DNA of 64,000 nucleotides from Pelagomonas calceolata (taxonomy: Eukaryota; Sar; Pelagophyceae; Pelagomonadales; Pelagomonadaceae). Below, piece by piece: positions 10,801 to 19,536 of this stretch (the stretch's first letter is position 1; the number at the start of each line of letters is the position of its first letter). Location: contig CAKKNE010000005.1 of assembly GCA_918797485.1 (NCBI GenBank), positions 4,278,001-4,342,000 of the forward strand, given 5' to 3'. Both the position numbers and the translations under genes were made by a program. A model generated the notes under the pieces. It made no database searches. It was not told the origin of the DNA and saw only the letters and a list, made by a program, of their open reading frames with translations.

Positions 10801-11681
10801 TCACATTTAGCGAGGCCGAGATGGCCCTCACGTCCGTGGAACGCGTCACCGAGGCCGTGCCGGCGGAAGACGACTCGGGGCACGCGGCCCCGCCCAAGGA
10901 GTGGCCGTCGCGGGGCGCGCTCGAGTTCCGCGACGTGCGCATGCGCTACCGACCCGGGCTGCCGCTCGCATTGGATGGGCTGTCGTTCTCCGTCGCCGCG
11001 GGGGCACGGTGCGGTGTTGTTGGAAGAACGGGCGCGGGCAAGTCGTCGCTCGCCGCTGCGCTGTTTCGGTTGACGCCCTTGAGCGGCGGCGCGGTGCTCG
11101 TCGACGGCGTCGACGTGAGCACGCTGCGCCCGCTCCGCGAGTGCCGGCGCCGGTGCGCCCAGATCATCCCCCAAGATCCCGTATTGTTCTCGGGAACGAT
11201 CAAGTCGTGCCTCGACCCCTTCGACCAGCGTTCTGAAGATGAGGTGCGGGAGGCGCTCGATTTGGTCCTGCCCGGCAGAGCGCCGCCCTTGGACGCGGAG
11301 GTGAGTGACGGCGGCGCCACCTACTCGATCGGCGAGCGCCAGCTCCTCGCCATGGCGCGCGCTCTGCTCGAACGCCCACGCGTTCTTGTTATGGATGAAG
11401 CTACCAGTTCGGTAGACGGCGACACGGACGCCCGCGTCCAAGCCATGCTCCGCGACCTGCCGCAACTCTCGTCTACTACGACGCTCACGGTCGCGCACCG
11501 GCTCCACACGATCATCGATTACGATCAAGTCGTCGTCTTGGACGCCGGAAAGTGCGTCGAGGCCGGCGCGCCGCGGGATCTGGTACAGCTGCCGAACGGG
11601 TGGTTCTCGGCGCTCGTCGATTCGACGTCGCCCGCGACCGCGGCGGCGTTGCGGCGGGCGGCGCTTGCCTCCTCGTCCTAG
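7833..11681 (+). CDS. ABC transporter, subfamily C (multidrug-resistance-associated type)
   Basis: 1282 residues with no intron. The start MSNRSNALDG is preferred over the in-frame codon at 7722, because an ABCC-type N-terminus (WSQLTFSYVTPLLRKG) follows closely. Order: TMD1 (about 75-330); NBD1 with Walker A GPVGSGKST (about 436), signature LSGGQKARLALAR and Walker B LCLLDDPLSALD; TMD2 (about 690-1000); NBD2 with Walker A GRTGAGKSS (about 1064), signature-like YSIGERQ, Walker B VLVMDEATSSVD and H-loop TVAHR. NBD1 has Asp in place of the catalytic Glu, the usual ABCC asymmetry. The NBD2 signature differs slightly from the common SVGQRQ. Expected role is export of organic anions or conjugates across the vacuolar or plasma membrane; the substrate cannot be told. 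Confidence 0.95.
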   Translation: MSNRSNALDGKPAETAEHTAWPERASSCWSQLTFSYVTPLLRKGAQKTLDPDDLWPASDEERVRTLRGGGRGLRAKLSAACGGLMRRAGCWQAVVSAGQLVQPLVVRALVLAVSEDGARAKNAALRVTGYIAALTIIVAFAQQRQLHLATRAGTRLRALAIAEVYAAAVLRRRSDAPGDVGTLVGVDATKLMEASLELHLVWAAPLQIVIVSVLLVFFVGGDGAAVAAGIVCLVAVLPVAKCLGRWMIAIRKRRMPVTDERVREVGEVLGGVRVAKYNGWEALWSARWRALRSIELHHVRMEMFVYGLSMLLMVTSPVVATIALFTTHMTSSSDNYLTPANAFTVLALIGALRFPINKLGTLLGQLAQAIESFHRIEQFVGMSDEDDDEESKRDDDVLTGEALVVERGAFRYAEGAFVACSSRLDLALRPGELCCVVGPVGSGKSTLIDGILGDAAALDGTTVRYDRARVALAAQRPRVLNASVRRNVTAFSSEGFDPGRYERALAAAQLDQDVAQLPAGDSTEIGERGVTLSGGQKARLALARCVYAAPKLCLLDDPLSALDASTGKRCFDALLGDRGVLRDAAVVLVTHGTHYLRRADRIIVLDVDGGVAFQGTWPEAERAAATRPDDSTIAPLVAARARGLSQDDVVVEEEVVVPTTRRKSDSADAALMTAEAREAGVARAGTWWVWAQSAGGWWFLLGQVLTLALDRACYVATEWWLAKWADARRHPVDVFGLATFPAQNEGGLAARWRWARVYLSLGAASVVFCFLRTQWGFQGGVRAARKLYEGVSARTLNAPMSYFDTTPQGRVVSRFTFDTEQIDVLLTQRAVMFMISVGWTITGVCVMMALTRGTIIVGLVPAFGVYFRILQFYRSSAVDLQRLDALSRSPLQALVSEGVDVAATLRAFGVGKAFADRFERAVDGNTSALLAWTAAQRWVSLRYDLCAAVIAVAGGIAASYREEIGISPAMVGLLITWCFHQAISFYFLCLTFSEAEMALTSVERVTEAVPAEDDSGHAAPPKEWPSRGALEFRDVRMRYRPGLPLALDGLSFSVAAGARCGVVGRTGAGKSSLAAALFRLTPLSGGAVLVDGVDVSTLRPLRECRRRCAQIIPQDPVLFSGTIKSCLDPFDQRSEDEVREALDLVLPGRAPPLDAEVSDGGATYSIGERQLLAMARALLERPRVLVMDEATSSVDGDTDARVQAMLRDLPQLSSTTTLTVAHRLHTIIDYDQVVVLDAGKCVEAGAPRDLVQLPNGWFSALVDSTSPATAAALRRAALASSS

Positions 11682-11719
11682 TTGGTTGTTGTTCTAAACT
11701 CTTGGATGTTGTCTTATCT

Positions 11720-12934
11720 TTATGAGCCACCTAAGGGGTCGCGTGTGTACGCAATGTGTGCGCGCGTGCGCTCGGGCGACCCCTCCCCGGCGGCGACCGC
11801 CTCCTCCCAGAAACCGAGATCGAGCTGCATCACCCCAAAGATACTTTGTGCCATTTGGTCACTGGAATCCCAGCGCTCTGCAATCTTGCAAATATTTCTT
11901 AGCGTTGTTATGGCTTTGCACTGGTCGGCTGTGGTCCCGTCGTCGTCAAAAAAGAGAACTTTTGCGTACTGGTAGCGTAGCTCGAGCGTGAGTGTGGCGT
12001 CAGGTCCAACCAAGCGAATCGCCTCGCGGATCCGTGGGATCAGAAGCTTCTTCGCCTCGGGGTATTTAGATTGCTTGATTAGTGCTTCGGCTAGGTCGAG
12101 GGCCGCCGCAAGCTCGCCCTCACAGTATGATGGATTATCACGGCTTCGATCCAAAAGTGCGGCATGCACGGAATGGTACATCTCGAGCGATTCCTCAGTC
12201 CGACCAAGTCGTTCGCAGCTAACCGCAATAGAGCGTCGAGCTATCCCAATCATACAAAATTGATCATTGTCCGGCCCTGCGACGCGCTGGCGAACAGCTA
12301 TTTCGGCCTCATAAACCGCAATTGCGGCTTCATACATATCTATGTAATGCATGGCGTCCCCAAGTTTGTTCATCGCATTCATCCGAAACTCATCCCCTTC
12401 CGGCCGCCCCAAGTACGTCTTCCAGCACGCCCATCCGAGCGCGAGACGTACGTGACTTTTGAGAAACGCTCCGCACAGACTACATTCAGACCACCGATCC
12501 CACGCGTCGTCCATCTCCGGGACGTCCGCCAAAGAACCATAGAGCCGTTCTACGTCGTCCCCTTTAATCTCCGCCGTCCTGACGAGGCACGACATGTGCG
12601 CGAAGCCCGCCGGGCCGACGCAATTACACCCCCCGTGCACGAGGCCCTCCGACGTCGCCGTGTCGCAGATGTAGCAGGTGAAGCCCCGGGTCGCCGGGAG
12701 GTAGTCGTCCGCGGTCGCCGCGACCGCGGCCGCGACGGCCTCCTTGTATTTTTTGTCGGCGTGGTATTTTTCTGCGTTGCCGCCGCGGTGTATTTTCTTG
12801 CAGATCTGCTTGTGGCCGCGGCGCCAGTGGTCATGCTGGCAAGTTTGATTGCAGTATCTCGTGTGGCATCTAATACAACGCGGCGCGTCGAGGGACAGAG
12901 GGGCGGCGCAGGCGGCGCAAGTTGTGAGGATCAT
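11720..12934 (-). CDS. MYND zinc finger + RING-variant + TPR protein
   Basis: 404 residues from MILTTCAACA; the start at 12934 is chosen because the MYND finger follows at once. Residues 6-45 form a MYND finger (CAAC, RCIRCHTRYC, HDHWRRGHKQIC). Residues 80-150 match a RING-CH/RINGv pattern (CYIC, GGCNC, GFAHMSCL, CSLC). The rest is kinesin-light-chain-like TPR repeats (AIAVYEAEIAVRQRV, LEMYHSVHAALLDR). RINGv domains are often E3 ligases, MYND fingers bind proline-rich peptides, and TPRs bind partners. An adaptor or ligase is plausible but unproven. Three related genes or fragments lie in this window (17.5, 52.2 and 52.6 kb), so the family is multi-copy. Its 3' end faces the ABCC gene. Confidence 0.88.
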   Translation of the reverse strand: MILTTCAACAAPLSLDAPRCIRCHTRYCNQTCQHDHWRRGHKQICKKIHRGGNAEKYHADKKYKEAVAAAVAATADDYLPATRGFTCYICDTATSEGLVHGGCNCVGPAGFAHMSCLVRTAEIKGDDVERLYGSLADVPEMDDAWDRWSECSLCGAFLKSHVRLALGWACWKTYLGRPEGDEFRMNAMNKLGDAMHYIDMYEAAIAVYEAEIAVRQRVAGPDNDQFCMIGIARRSIAVSCERLGRTEESLEMYHSVHAALLDRSRDNPSYCEGELAAALDLAEALIKQSKYPEAKKLLIPRIREAIRLVGPDATLTLELRYQYAKVLFFDDDGTTADQCKAITTLRNICKIAERWDSSDQMAQSIFGVMQLDLGFWEEAVAAGEGSPERTRAHIAYTRDPLGGS

Positions 12935-12986
12935 TTTTGATTGGTTCAGTCGCGTAGGTGTGTTGTTTTGGCGAATTTTGATGATT

Positions 12987-13010
12987 GCTAGTGTCTTACT
13001 GGACGCTAGC
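12987..13010 (+). promoter_or_regulatory. Copy 2 of the GCTAG hairpin promoter element
   Basis: Stem GCTAGTG, loop TCTTACTGGA, stem CGCTAGC. It lies between the divergent starts at 12934 and 13137, ending 126 bp before the glycosyltransferase start in its own orientation. Confidence 0.7.
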
Positions 13011-13136
13011 CAAAAAAAGTGAAGCAAGCCGCGGCGGGGGGCATCGGTGCAGCAACTGAGCAGAGCACACAGCCGCACTGCCTAGGTACAATAAAAAAAG
13101 GCCTGCACCAAATAGGAGCTGCGGCTGAGCACACAA

Positions 13137-14306
13137 ATGCCCGCAGGAGCAATGCGAGCAGCGCTGGCCCTGCTGCCGCTACTGCACGCCGCCGAAGCCG
13201 AGGGCATGACGCGCCACATACTCCCAAACTATCGGAGAACGCACCCGCCGGGCTACTGGCGCGTCGTCGCGCAGGAGCTGCGCAATTACTGCGAGTGCCG
13301 CTGCCACGAGAACCAACGCGAGTCCGACGCGAAGAGTGTAGGGCTCAACCCCTTGCTATTTGAAGAAGGGAGCTGCAAGGTCAACCGCCAGGCGTTATTA
13401 GCACATGCGAAGCGGCCGGAGCGTTTGACCGTCGTGGTCATGGCCTACATACCCGAGCAGAACGAGAGGCTCGACGCTCTAGTTTGCGGCTACGCCGACG
13501 CCGACATGGTCCAGAAGGTGCTAGTGCTGTGGAACGGTCTGCCCGAGCACCGTCCGATAATAAGCTGCGCGACGAACTGGCGGTCGAAACAACAAGGGTT
13601 TTATCGGGGCATCCTCAACCCGACGACCGAAGTCGAAGTGATCGTCGAGCCGACGAACACGTTGTTGAATAGATATAGACACGCTAAAAGAGTACCAACA
13701 CAAAGCGTAGTCCTGCAGGACGACGACGTCTTCCACCACGCCGAAACTTTAGATGCTTTTGCGTGGGGCCGCATGGCGGCGCCGGACCAAATTTTGGGCA
13801 CGTACCCCGAGCGCAACTTTCGCTTAGATGCTGCGACGGGCGAGTACGAGTACGTCTTCCACCCGCGCAAGACGGCCTCGAAGCAGTATTCTTTTTTACT
13901 GGGACAGACGTCCGTGGTCAGGCGAGATACCATCGACGGCTTCATACACACCGCGCCGCGCCAGGCCCTGGCGTTTATCATTTCTCATAAACCGACGTGC
14001 GAGGACCTGACCTTCCACTTTTATAATGGAAACGCCACGGGCCTGCCGCCGATCGTTTTTGAAGATCTCGCGCCCGTGCTGGTGCTGGGCGAGCGCAACG
14101 ACCAGATGCACAAACAAAATAAAAAGCTTTGGAACGCGCGGCGCCAGCGGTGCTTAAATAGGCTCGCGGAGGAGTTCGGCGGCATGGCGCTGGTCCGGTC
14201 GAAGTGCCGGCTTCGGGGCAACGTGACGCGTCTCTTGGAGCGCGAGGCGGATGGGGAGCGGTTGTGGAAGTACCGGGACAGGGCCGTCGCGGCGGCTTCT
14301 TTGTAG
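13137..14306 (+). CDS. GT64-type (exostosin-like) glycosyltransferase
   Basis: 389 residues. An N-terminal hydrophobic stretch (MRAALALLPLLHAAEAEG) acts as signal peptide or anchor; a start at the second Met (13152) is equally possible. Residues 96-330 resemble the GT64 domain of exostosin/EXTL proteins: TVVVMAYIPEQNERL, KVLVLWNGLP, a metal-binding triplet in VVLQDDDVF (about 194), GTYPERNFR, YSFLLGQTSVVRRD and the late CEDLTFHFYN. The family transfers GlcNAc or GalNAc in the Golgi/ER lumen onto glycans. The natural acceptor in an alga is unknown. It is divergent from the MYND gene and has a hairpin promoter element upstream. Confidence 0.85.
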   Translation: MPAGAMRAALALLPLLHAAEAEGMTRHILPNYRRTHPPGYWRVVAQELRNYCECRCHENQRESDAKSVGLNPLLFEEGSCKVNRQALLAHAKRPERLTVVVMAYIPEQNERLDALVCGYADADMVQKVLVLWNGLPEHRPIISCATNWRSKQQGFYRGILNPTTEVEVIVEPTNTLLNRYRHAKRVPTQSVVLQDDDVFHHAETLDAFAWGRMAAPDQILGTYPERNFRLDAATGEYEYVFHPRKTASKQYSFLLGQTSVVRRDTIDGFIHTAPRQALAFIISHKPTCEDLTFHFYNGNATGLPPIVFEDLAPVLVLGERNDQMHKQNKKLWNARRQRCLNRLAEEFGGMALVRSKCRLRGNVTRLLEREADGERLWKYRDRAVAAASL

Positions 14307-14352
14307 TTGTATGTAATTAACTTTGTTAGAAGTGAACACAACAATACACTTA

Positions 14353-15702
14353 CTAAGACATACTACCCGCCTGCTCGGCACAAAAGAACCCGCGCACGCC
14401 CGGCGCGCTCCGCTCCTGCGCCTCCCAGTCCTTCACGGTTCTAACGATCGCGCCCGTTGTGCCGGCTATCGTGAGGACGACCGTGAATAGAACGAGGCTA
14501 ACGACTCCCTTCCTCCGCCGCTTGACGTCCGAATCGCGCGTGGCGAGATCGAAGAGCAACGCCGGCATCGCGAATCCGAGAGGCCCTGACGTGAGAGCCC
14601 CAATGATAGAGACGAGGTCGGAAAAGACTGGCACGAGCACCGCGATGAGCAACGACGACAGCGTTAACGCGGCGGTCATCAGCGCCCAGCCGCGCCTCGA
14701 CAGCGCATGCCCGAGGTAGCGCTCGAGCGTTCGCGCGAGCACGTTCTGGTTGATCGCGTAGGATACCGCCACGTGCGCAAACAACAGGCCGGCGGCGATG
14801 CGCCCGTCGGTGCCATGGTGCACCGCGTCCAGCAGGAAGCGCGGCGGCTCCGGGCCCGACAGGAAAACAACGACAACATAGACACAAGTAAACGCAGCGA
14901 TGCCGTATCGAAGCGTCTTCCGCGCCTCGCGCGGGTCCCGCATCTCGCGGCGCACGTTGAGGAACAGCTTGGACGTTATCATCGCGAACGTAACAGTTGT
15001 CAGCGACGCCGCGACGGCGGCCGCGCTCGCGTCCTCAACAACGACGGGCGGCGGGCCGGTCGGCGTATGCTTGGCACAAATAGCGAGAATTGCGACTACG
15101 GACGCGAAGCTCAATTGGGCCGCGCCCTTCCCTAGAGCATCGAGCGTCGGCAGCTGCGCAATCAACCAAGCGGTGAGTGCCGCGATTAAGAGCGATACCA
15201 CAACCGCGCAGCCCGGCAACGGAAACGCGACGCGCAACGACCGCGCCATCACGACGAGGTACTGAGCCAGTATCAGTACGAGGTTCCCGTACCACGCGCT
15301 CGCGACCAGTGCCCGCAGCGGCCGGCCGGCATCAAGTCCCTGAGCCAATTCAAGCATGTCGCGCGGGCGCGTCGTCGGGGACTTGGGCTCGCCCGTGTCC
15401 CAGTCGATGTTGTCCGTGTCGTCGACGAAGTCCCACAGCGCCGACGTTGTGCTCCGGCAGGCCTCGTAGTTCGTTCTTCGTTCCGACATTTCTGCCGCTG
15501 TCGCGAGCAGTTCGCCGGCGTACAAGTTGAGCGCCACTTGCACGGCGACGAAGAGCAGGAACGGACCGGTGCCCAGCACCGATGCGACGTACGGCAATGC
15601 TAACACGCCCGTACCCACGCACTCAGCGACGAGGATGGTAGCGGCGCGGCCGGCGCCGTAGCCCTCGGGCTGTGGGCCGTCGTCTAGCTCCATTGGCTGC
15701 AT
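14353..15702 (-). CDS. Amino-acid transporter of the AAAP (SLC36/38) type
   Basis: 449 residues with about eleven hydrophobic helices. The first helix carries the family hallmark (RAATILVAECVGTGVLALPYV). Later segments include LSFASVVAILAICAKHTP, TVTFAMITSKLFLNV, FACVYVVVVFLSG-like and SIIGALTSGPLGFAMPALLF. These fit the amino acid/auxin permease fold, which moves neutral amino acids with H+ or Na+ across plasma or vacuolar membranes. Substrate cannot be inferred. It converges with the GT64 gene (47 bp apart) and is divergent from the gene at 16064. Confidence 0.85.
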   Translation of the reverse strand: MQPMELDDGPQPEGYGAGRAATILVAECVGTGVLALPYVASVLGTGPFLLFVAVQVALNLYAGELLATAAEMSERRTNYEACRSTTSALWDFVDDTDNIDWDTGEPKSPTTRPRDMLELAQGLDAGRPLRALVASAWYGNLVLILAQYLVVMARSLRVAFPLPGCAVVVSLLIAALTAWLIAQLPTLDALGKGAAQLSFASVVAILAICAKHTPTGPPPVVVEDASAAAVAASLTTVTFAMITSKLFLNVRREMRDPREARKTLRYGIAAFTCVYVVVVFLSGPEPPRFLLDAVHHGTDGRIAAGLLFAHVAVSYAINQNVLARTLERYLGHALSRRGWALMTAALTLSSLLIAVLVPVFSDLVSIIGALTSGPLGFAMPALLFDLATRDSDVKRRRKGVVSLVLFTVVLTIAGTTGAIVRTVKDWEAQERSAPGVRGFFCAEQAGSMS

Positions 15703-15904
15703 TTCTAGGGGTTATACTGCAGTGGTATGCGCACGGACGCGCGCGGTGCGCACAGACTGTGAAGAGGCTGCACTCAGTGCAATCTCCCCGTGGGTCCGAT
15801 GCGCTGCCTGTGATCAATCCTGGCTGGCTGTAGTAAGCCAGAAAGACCACCAATGCGATCGCTAGCTGCCGATGCGATGCGTGTGCGTTTTGCCCTGGCA
15901 GATG

Positions 15905-15927
15905 GCTAGCGGCGTTGACACACTAGG
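15905..15927 (-). promoter_or_regulatory. Copy 3 of the GCTAG hairpin promoter element (diverged loop)
   Basis: Read on the minus strand it gives CCTAGTG, loop TGTCAACGC, then CGCTAGC. It sits between the divergent starts at 15702 and 16064 and, in its own orientation, 202 bp before the amino-acid transporter start. The loop is the most diverged of the eight. Confidence 0.55.
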
Positions 15928-16063
15928 AACCTCAGCCGCACTTGCGCAACAAGGCCGCTGAGTGCGCATCGCTGCAAGCGCACATCTAAAACATGCATTA
16001 TTGCTGCAATTAAGCCAGCGCAAGCAAAAGAAAGCGCGTAGCGGCACCCTGGCCACAAAAAAA

Positions 16064-17470
16064 ATGCCGCCACCAGCTTTGCGCACAACAATCGCCATAG
16101 CCCTCGCCCTGGTGACCATCATCCAGCTCTGGCAGCAGCACGCCCACGTGGAGCAGCGCCACCGGCACCAGTTCTCGCGCGACCGGCCCAGGACGCAACC
16201 AAAGCCGGCGGCACAGGACGCGGCGCCGGCGGCGACGTTGGAGCTCGTGTGCGCCGGGTCCGGCGACCGCGGCCGGTCGCTCTACTGCCAGGCGGGCGGC
16301 GAGGCGCGCTGTGGTGCCGACGCGACGGTACCCCTTCATTTGCGGGCCTGGGAGCGCGACGACGGCCGCCTGACGATCGACGGTGGTGATGGCGAGCGCA
16401 AGCGCCTCGCGGTCCGAGACGACGGCCGCGTGGTTTGCGTTGATGTCAACGGTGGTGAAGACCGGTGGAAGTTCTTGCGACGTGGTGGTCATAGGGCGGG
16501 CCTCGTGCACGAGACGCAGGGCCGCGTCCGAGTTTTTGACGATTTGGACTTCGAGGGCCAGCAAGGTGTATTAATAGCGAGGAAGCGCCACAAGCCGCGC
16601 GCGCCGTTCCAACCCAAAAGGCTTGATGCGGCGCACGTCGCGCGGAGTCGAGCCGAGGCGTCGGTCGCGGCGGCGGAGGAGGCGAGGCAAGATAATGAGC
16701 AGCGGCTCGAGCTGAAGCGCCGATTCGCTCCGACGAAGGAACGCCGCGTCATCGCCATGGCGCTGTACGGAGATGATCCGAAGTACGTCGAGGGCTGCAT
16801 CGAGAACGCTAAATTGGTCGAGGCCTACTTCCCGACGTGGCGGTTGAGGGTGTATGCCGATTCTTCAAGTGTCCCTTCAGAAAAGTTAAGGGAGCTCGAG
16901 GCGCTCAAGGCGGAAATCCACTTAGACGACTGGAGCGCGGAAGGTGCAAGCCACGGCATGTTCCGGCGCTTCTTCGTGGCCGACGACGTGACTGTGGATC
17001 GATTTATCATTAGAGATTCGGACTCGCGATTGAACGCGCGGGACGCCTTCGCGGTCGCGGACTGGGTCGAGTCTGCGTATGAGGTGCACACGGTCCGGGA
17101 CCACCCGAACCACCAGCGCCTCCTGAACGGCGGCATGTGGGGCGCGACGCGACGTTCTCAGATCCATGGAAAGGTGGAGATGCTGGCGCGCCAGTACTTC
17201 GACCATGACGCCTACGGCGCGGACCTGGACTTTCTTGCTGCTGATATTGCGCCGCTCGTCGAGCAGGAGGTCCTGGCGCACGACAGCTACTCGTGCGAGC
17301 TCTTCGCGGGGTCGCGGCCCTTCCCGACGCGGCGGCCCGCAGACTTCCAGCACGTCGGCCAGGTCTTCGACGCGGCCGGGCGGACGCGGGGCGACGATAT
17401 CGACTCGTTCACGCGCGGCGTCGCCGTGCCGCCGGCGTGTCGCGCGAATCCGGACTGGACGTATGGGTGA
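16064..17470 (+). CDS. Type II membrane protein with glycosyltransferase-like domain
   Basis: 468 residues from MPPPALRTTI; an in-frame ATG at 15962 would add a basic segment before the same anchor. Residues 5-22 are a single signal-anchor helix (TTIAIALALVTIIQLW). Residues 60-170 form a beta-rich Cys-containing stem. Residues 225-468 look like a nucleotide-diphospho-sugar transferase fold: RRVIAMALYGDDPKYVEGCI, a DxD-like motif in FIIRDSDSRLN (about 317), then VHTVRDHPNHQRLLNGGMWG. Orientation and layout suggest a Golgi-lumen enzyme. The CAZy family is not recognised and activity is inferred only from the DxD context. Confidence 0.75.
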   Translation: MPPPALRTTIAIALALVTIIQLWQQHAHVEQRHRHQFSRDRPRTQPKPAAQDAAPAATLELVCAGSGDRGRSLYCQAGGEARCGADATVPLHLRAWERDDGRLTIDGGDGERKRLAVRDDGRVVCVDVNGGEDRWKFLRRGGHRAGLVHETQGRVRVFDDLDFEGQQGVLIARKRHKPRAPFQPKRLDAAHVARSRAEASVAAAEEARQDNEQRLELKRRFAPTKERRVIAMALYGDDPKYVEGCIENAKLVEAYFPTWRLRVYADSSSVPSEKLRELEALKAEIHLDDWSAEGASHGMFRRFFVADDVTVDRFIIRDSDSRLNARDAFAVADWVESAYEVHTVRDHPNHQRLLNGGMWGATRRSQIHGKVEMLARQYFDHDAYGADLDFLAADIAPLVEQEVLAHDSYSCELFAGSRPFPTRRPADFQHVGQVFDAAGRTRGDDIDSFTRGVAVPPACRANPDWTYG

Positions 17471-17505
17471 GTGTTTGTGTGTTTGTTTTGGTAAATTATT
17501 GTGAT

Positions 17506-18072
17506 TTATGACTTCTCACGCGATTCGAACTCTCTCTCGAACTCCTCGACGTGTGCCTTGAAGTGTCTGGCGAAAACCAACTTTTCCTCCGTGTGTTTCG
17601 TATCGGGATGGGACTCGCCAAATACGCGTCGAAAGCGTCTGTGAACATCCTCGAGTAAGGTCTCGGCCTCAATCAAGTAACTAATGTCGGTCTTGACCCG
17701 CGCGTTTGCTATGAGGGAACTTCCGAGGGTCCTTCTGAGACAAAGCGTTAACTCGTGGTCGGGCCCAAGCGTGCGCTGGGCCCAGGGCGCTCTTTCACGC
17801 AGGAGCTCTAACGCCTCAGCATAGTTCTCAGTTCTTGTCAGAGATGAGGCAAGTTGAAACGCTGCCATGAATGCATTTTCGTGGTTCGGTCCATCGAGGT
17901 GCTGCATTCCAGCGTATATCTCACGATGCATGGTGAGCGCATCTTTCTCACGCCCGATTTCTAAATAGCAACTCGCTATGTTCCCTTTGAGTGTGAGTAT
18001 CTGATATGCTGGATAATTATAGCGTAGAGCAATGCTTCGGAAGGCACCGCCCGCGACATTCGTGGATGAGAC
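17506..18072 (-). pseudogene. 5'-truncated fragment of a MYND/TPR family gene
   Basis: The minus frame is open from just after a stop at 18073-18075 to TGA at 17506. It encodes kinesin-light-chain-like TPRs (NIASCYLEIGREKDAL, EALELLRERAPWAQRTLGPDH, RRVFGESHPDT). The first Met in frame is at 17931, inside a repeat, and the MYND and RINGv modules of the intact relative at 11.7-12.9 kb are absent. Upstream DNA is gene-free. The best reading is a decayed host paralogue; a short expressed TPR protein of 141 residues from 17931 remains possible. Confidence 0.6.
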
Positions 18073-19380
18073 TTACGGGTCGCCAAATTACACCAGCGAT
18101 TGACGGTGCCTTCTACCGTCCAAATGGTACATTATATCAACTCCAGCCCAGTTTTCATACATAATCGACGGAACCGGAGCCGACGGCCCGTGCTCGGAGG
18201 GCGGGAGAAGAGTTCTACTAGACAACTCCCGAGTTTATGTTCGTTTCCTTCCGTTTGTTGGTGGTAGAGTCCATCTAACCCGCATCAGCGGCCACTGAGC
18301 TATTTTAGATGCCCCGTTAGAGCCGCGCGAAACGACGAATCCGCGCCCTCGCGTTTATATATAAAAGAGCTCAAGAGCTAGATATGCGAGTATCAGCGAC
18401 GCCACCATCCAGATGGACCATAACGCCGTTGTTCTATTCACAATCGACTAACTTGCCCGTTCTCCGCGGACGACGGTACGTTGACGGAGCACCGGAAAGG
18501 CCCCATATCCGTGAGTTGTGAAATAAATTTGCATTTGAGGCGCTTCGATTATAGGACGGGCCATGCGAACCGCCTGAGCGGTCACACATTTGATTTACCG
18601 TTCCGAAGGCTCCCGGCGGCTCGTCGGTCTCTCGGGCCCACGATCTCGCTTAAATTGGCTCGACACGTAGACCTGGGACCATCAGCCCGTGTACCATGAC
18701 CATGGACCATGACGCTATCATTTGTTCCATGATCGATTGACTTGCGCGAGGTCCAGATCAAGATGTTCACGTCCCGAGCGTGGGAAGCCAAAAGTACCCT
18801 TCTCGGCGTGTAGATGTCATATACTTGTAGTTGACTATCGGTGGGGTAGTATGGGGCCCGGAGAGACCCCTACGGCGACTACTGGGGGCCCTCGGGTAAT
18901 TGACGTTTTTTACGGGAACGGGGCGCCATCGGGTCCAAATTGCACAGTTTTTTCGGGGGCAGATCGGCTCCTGGAGGTCTCTCGAGGTAGGTCTGGTGGC
19001 GGGTAGTTGCCTGTACCGCATACGCCGTCGATGCAGCCGCCTAGTGCTCTCGGAGAGCCCTGGAAGCAAACCATGGCCAAAAGATGGCTAAACCGAGTGG
19101 TCTGCTGAGAGAAATCGGTTGAAAATGCTGGAAGCGGCGGCGCATGCGGCGTAGGCGCGTGCACGTGTATAGTACCGACCCTAGGCGACCCCAGGGAGAC
19201 CTGTTTGGCAGGGATTGACAGGATTAAACCGGTGCGGCCGCCCTGTGGCCTCGTCCCCCTCGGCGCCGCGAATTAAAAAAATTAGTTTTTCGGTCCCCAG
19301 TACGTGTCCCATCGATCTCTTTGGACCATTAGCGAACGGAAGGATACTCAAACGGCTGCATGTGCGTTCCGAGTTTGCTT
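18073..19380. other. Gene-free stretch with a diverged tandem duplication
   Basis: About 1.3 kb without a credible ORF, and visibly less GC-rich than its neighbours. Two segments near 18411-18457 and 18703-18749 align without gaps over 47 bp at about 70% identity. Both begin ATGGACCAT and end near CGAYTRACTTGC. Weaker similarity continues on both sides, so an old duplication of roughly 290 bp is likely. A TATATATAAAAG sequence lies at about 18355. A short inverted repeat (GGAAGGCACCG and CGGTGCCTTC) lies at 18042-18116. No tRNA, snRNA or transposase was recognised. Confidence 0.5.
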
Positions 19381-19405
19381 GCTAGTGTCTCACAGGCCCG
19401 CTAGC
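19381..19405 (+). promoter_or_regulatory. Copy 4 of the GCTAG hairpin promoter element
   Basis: Stem GCTAGTG, loop TCTCACAGGCC, stem CGCTAGC. It ends 131 bp before the PGS1-like start at 19537. The upstream neighbour is gene-free DNA, so only the + strand gene can be its target. Confidence 0.7.
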
Positions 19406-19536
19406 TAATTCACGCTCGACGCTTTTGCGACGCGACACGGGCGCACTATGCAAGCCTGAGTCGTGATTCGTGCAGCATTGCACTAGGCGCACGCGGTCGC
19501 AGCGATAAACCGATGCATAAAACCGCAGACTAGCTG

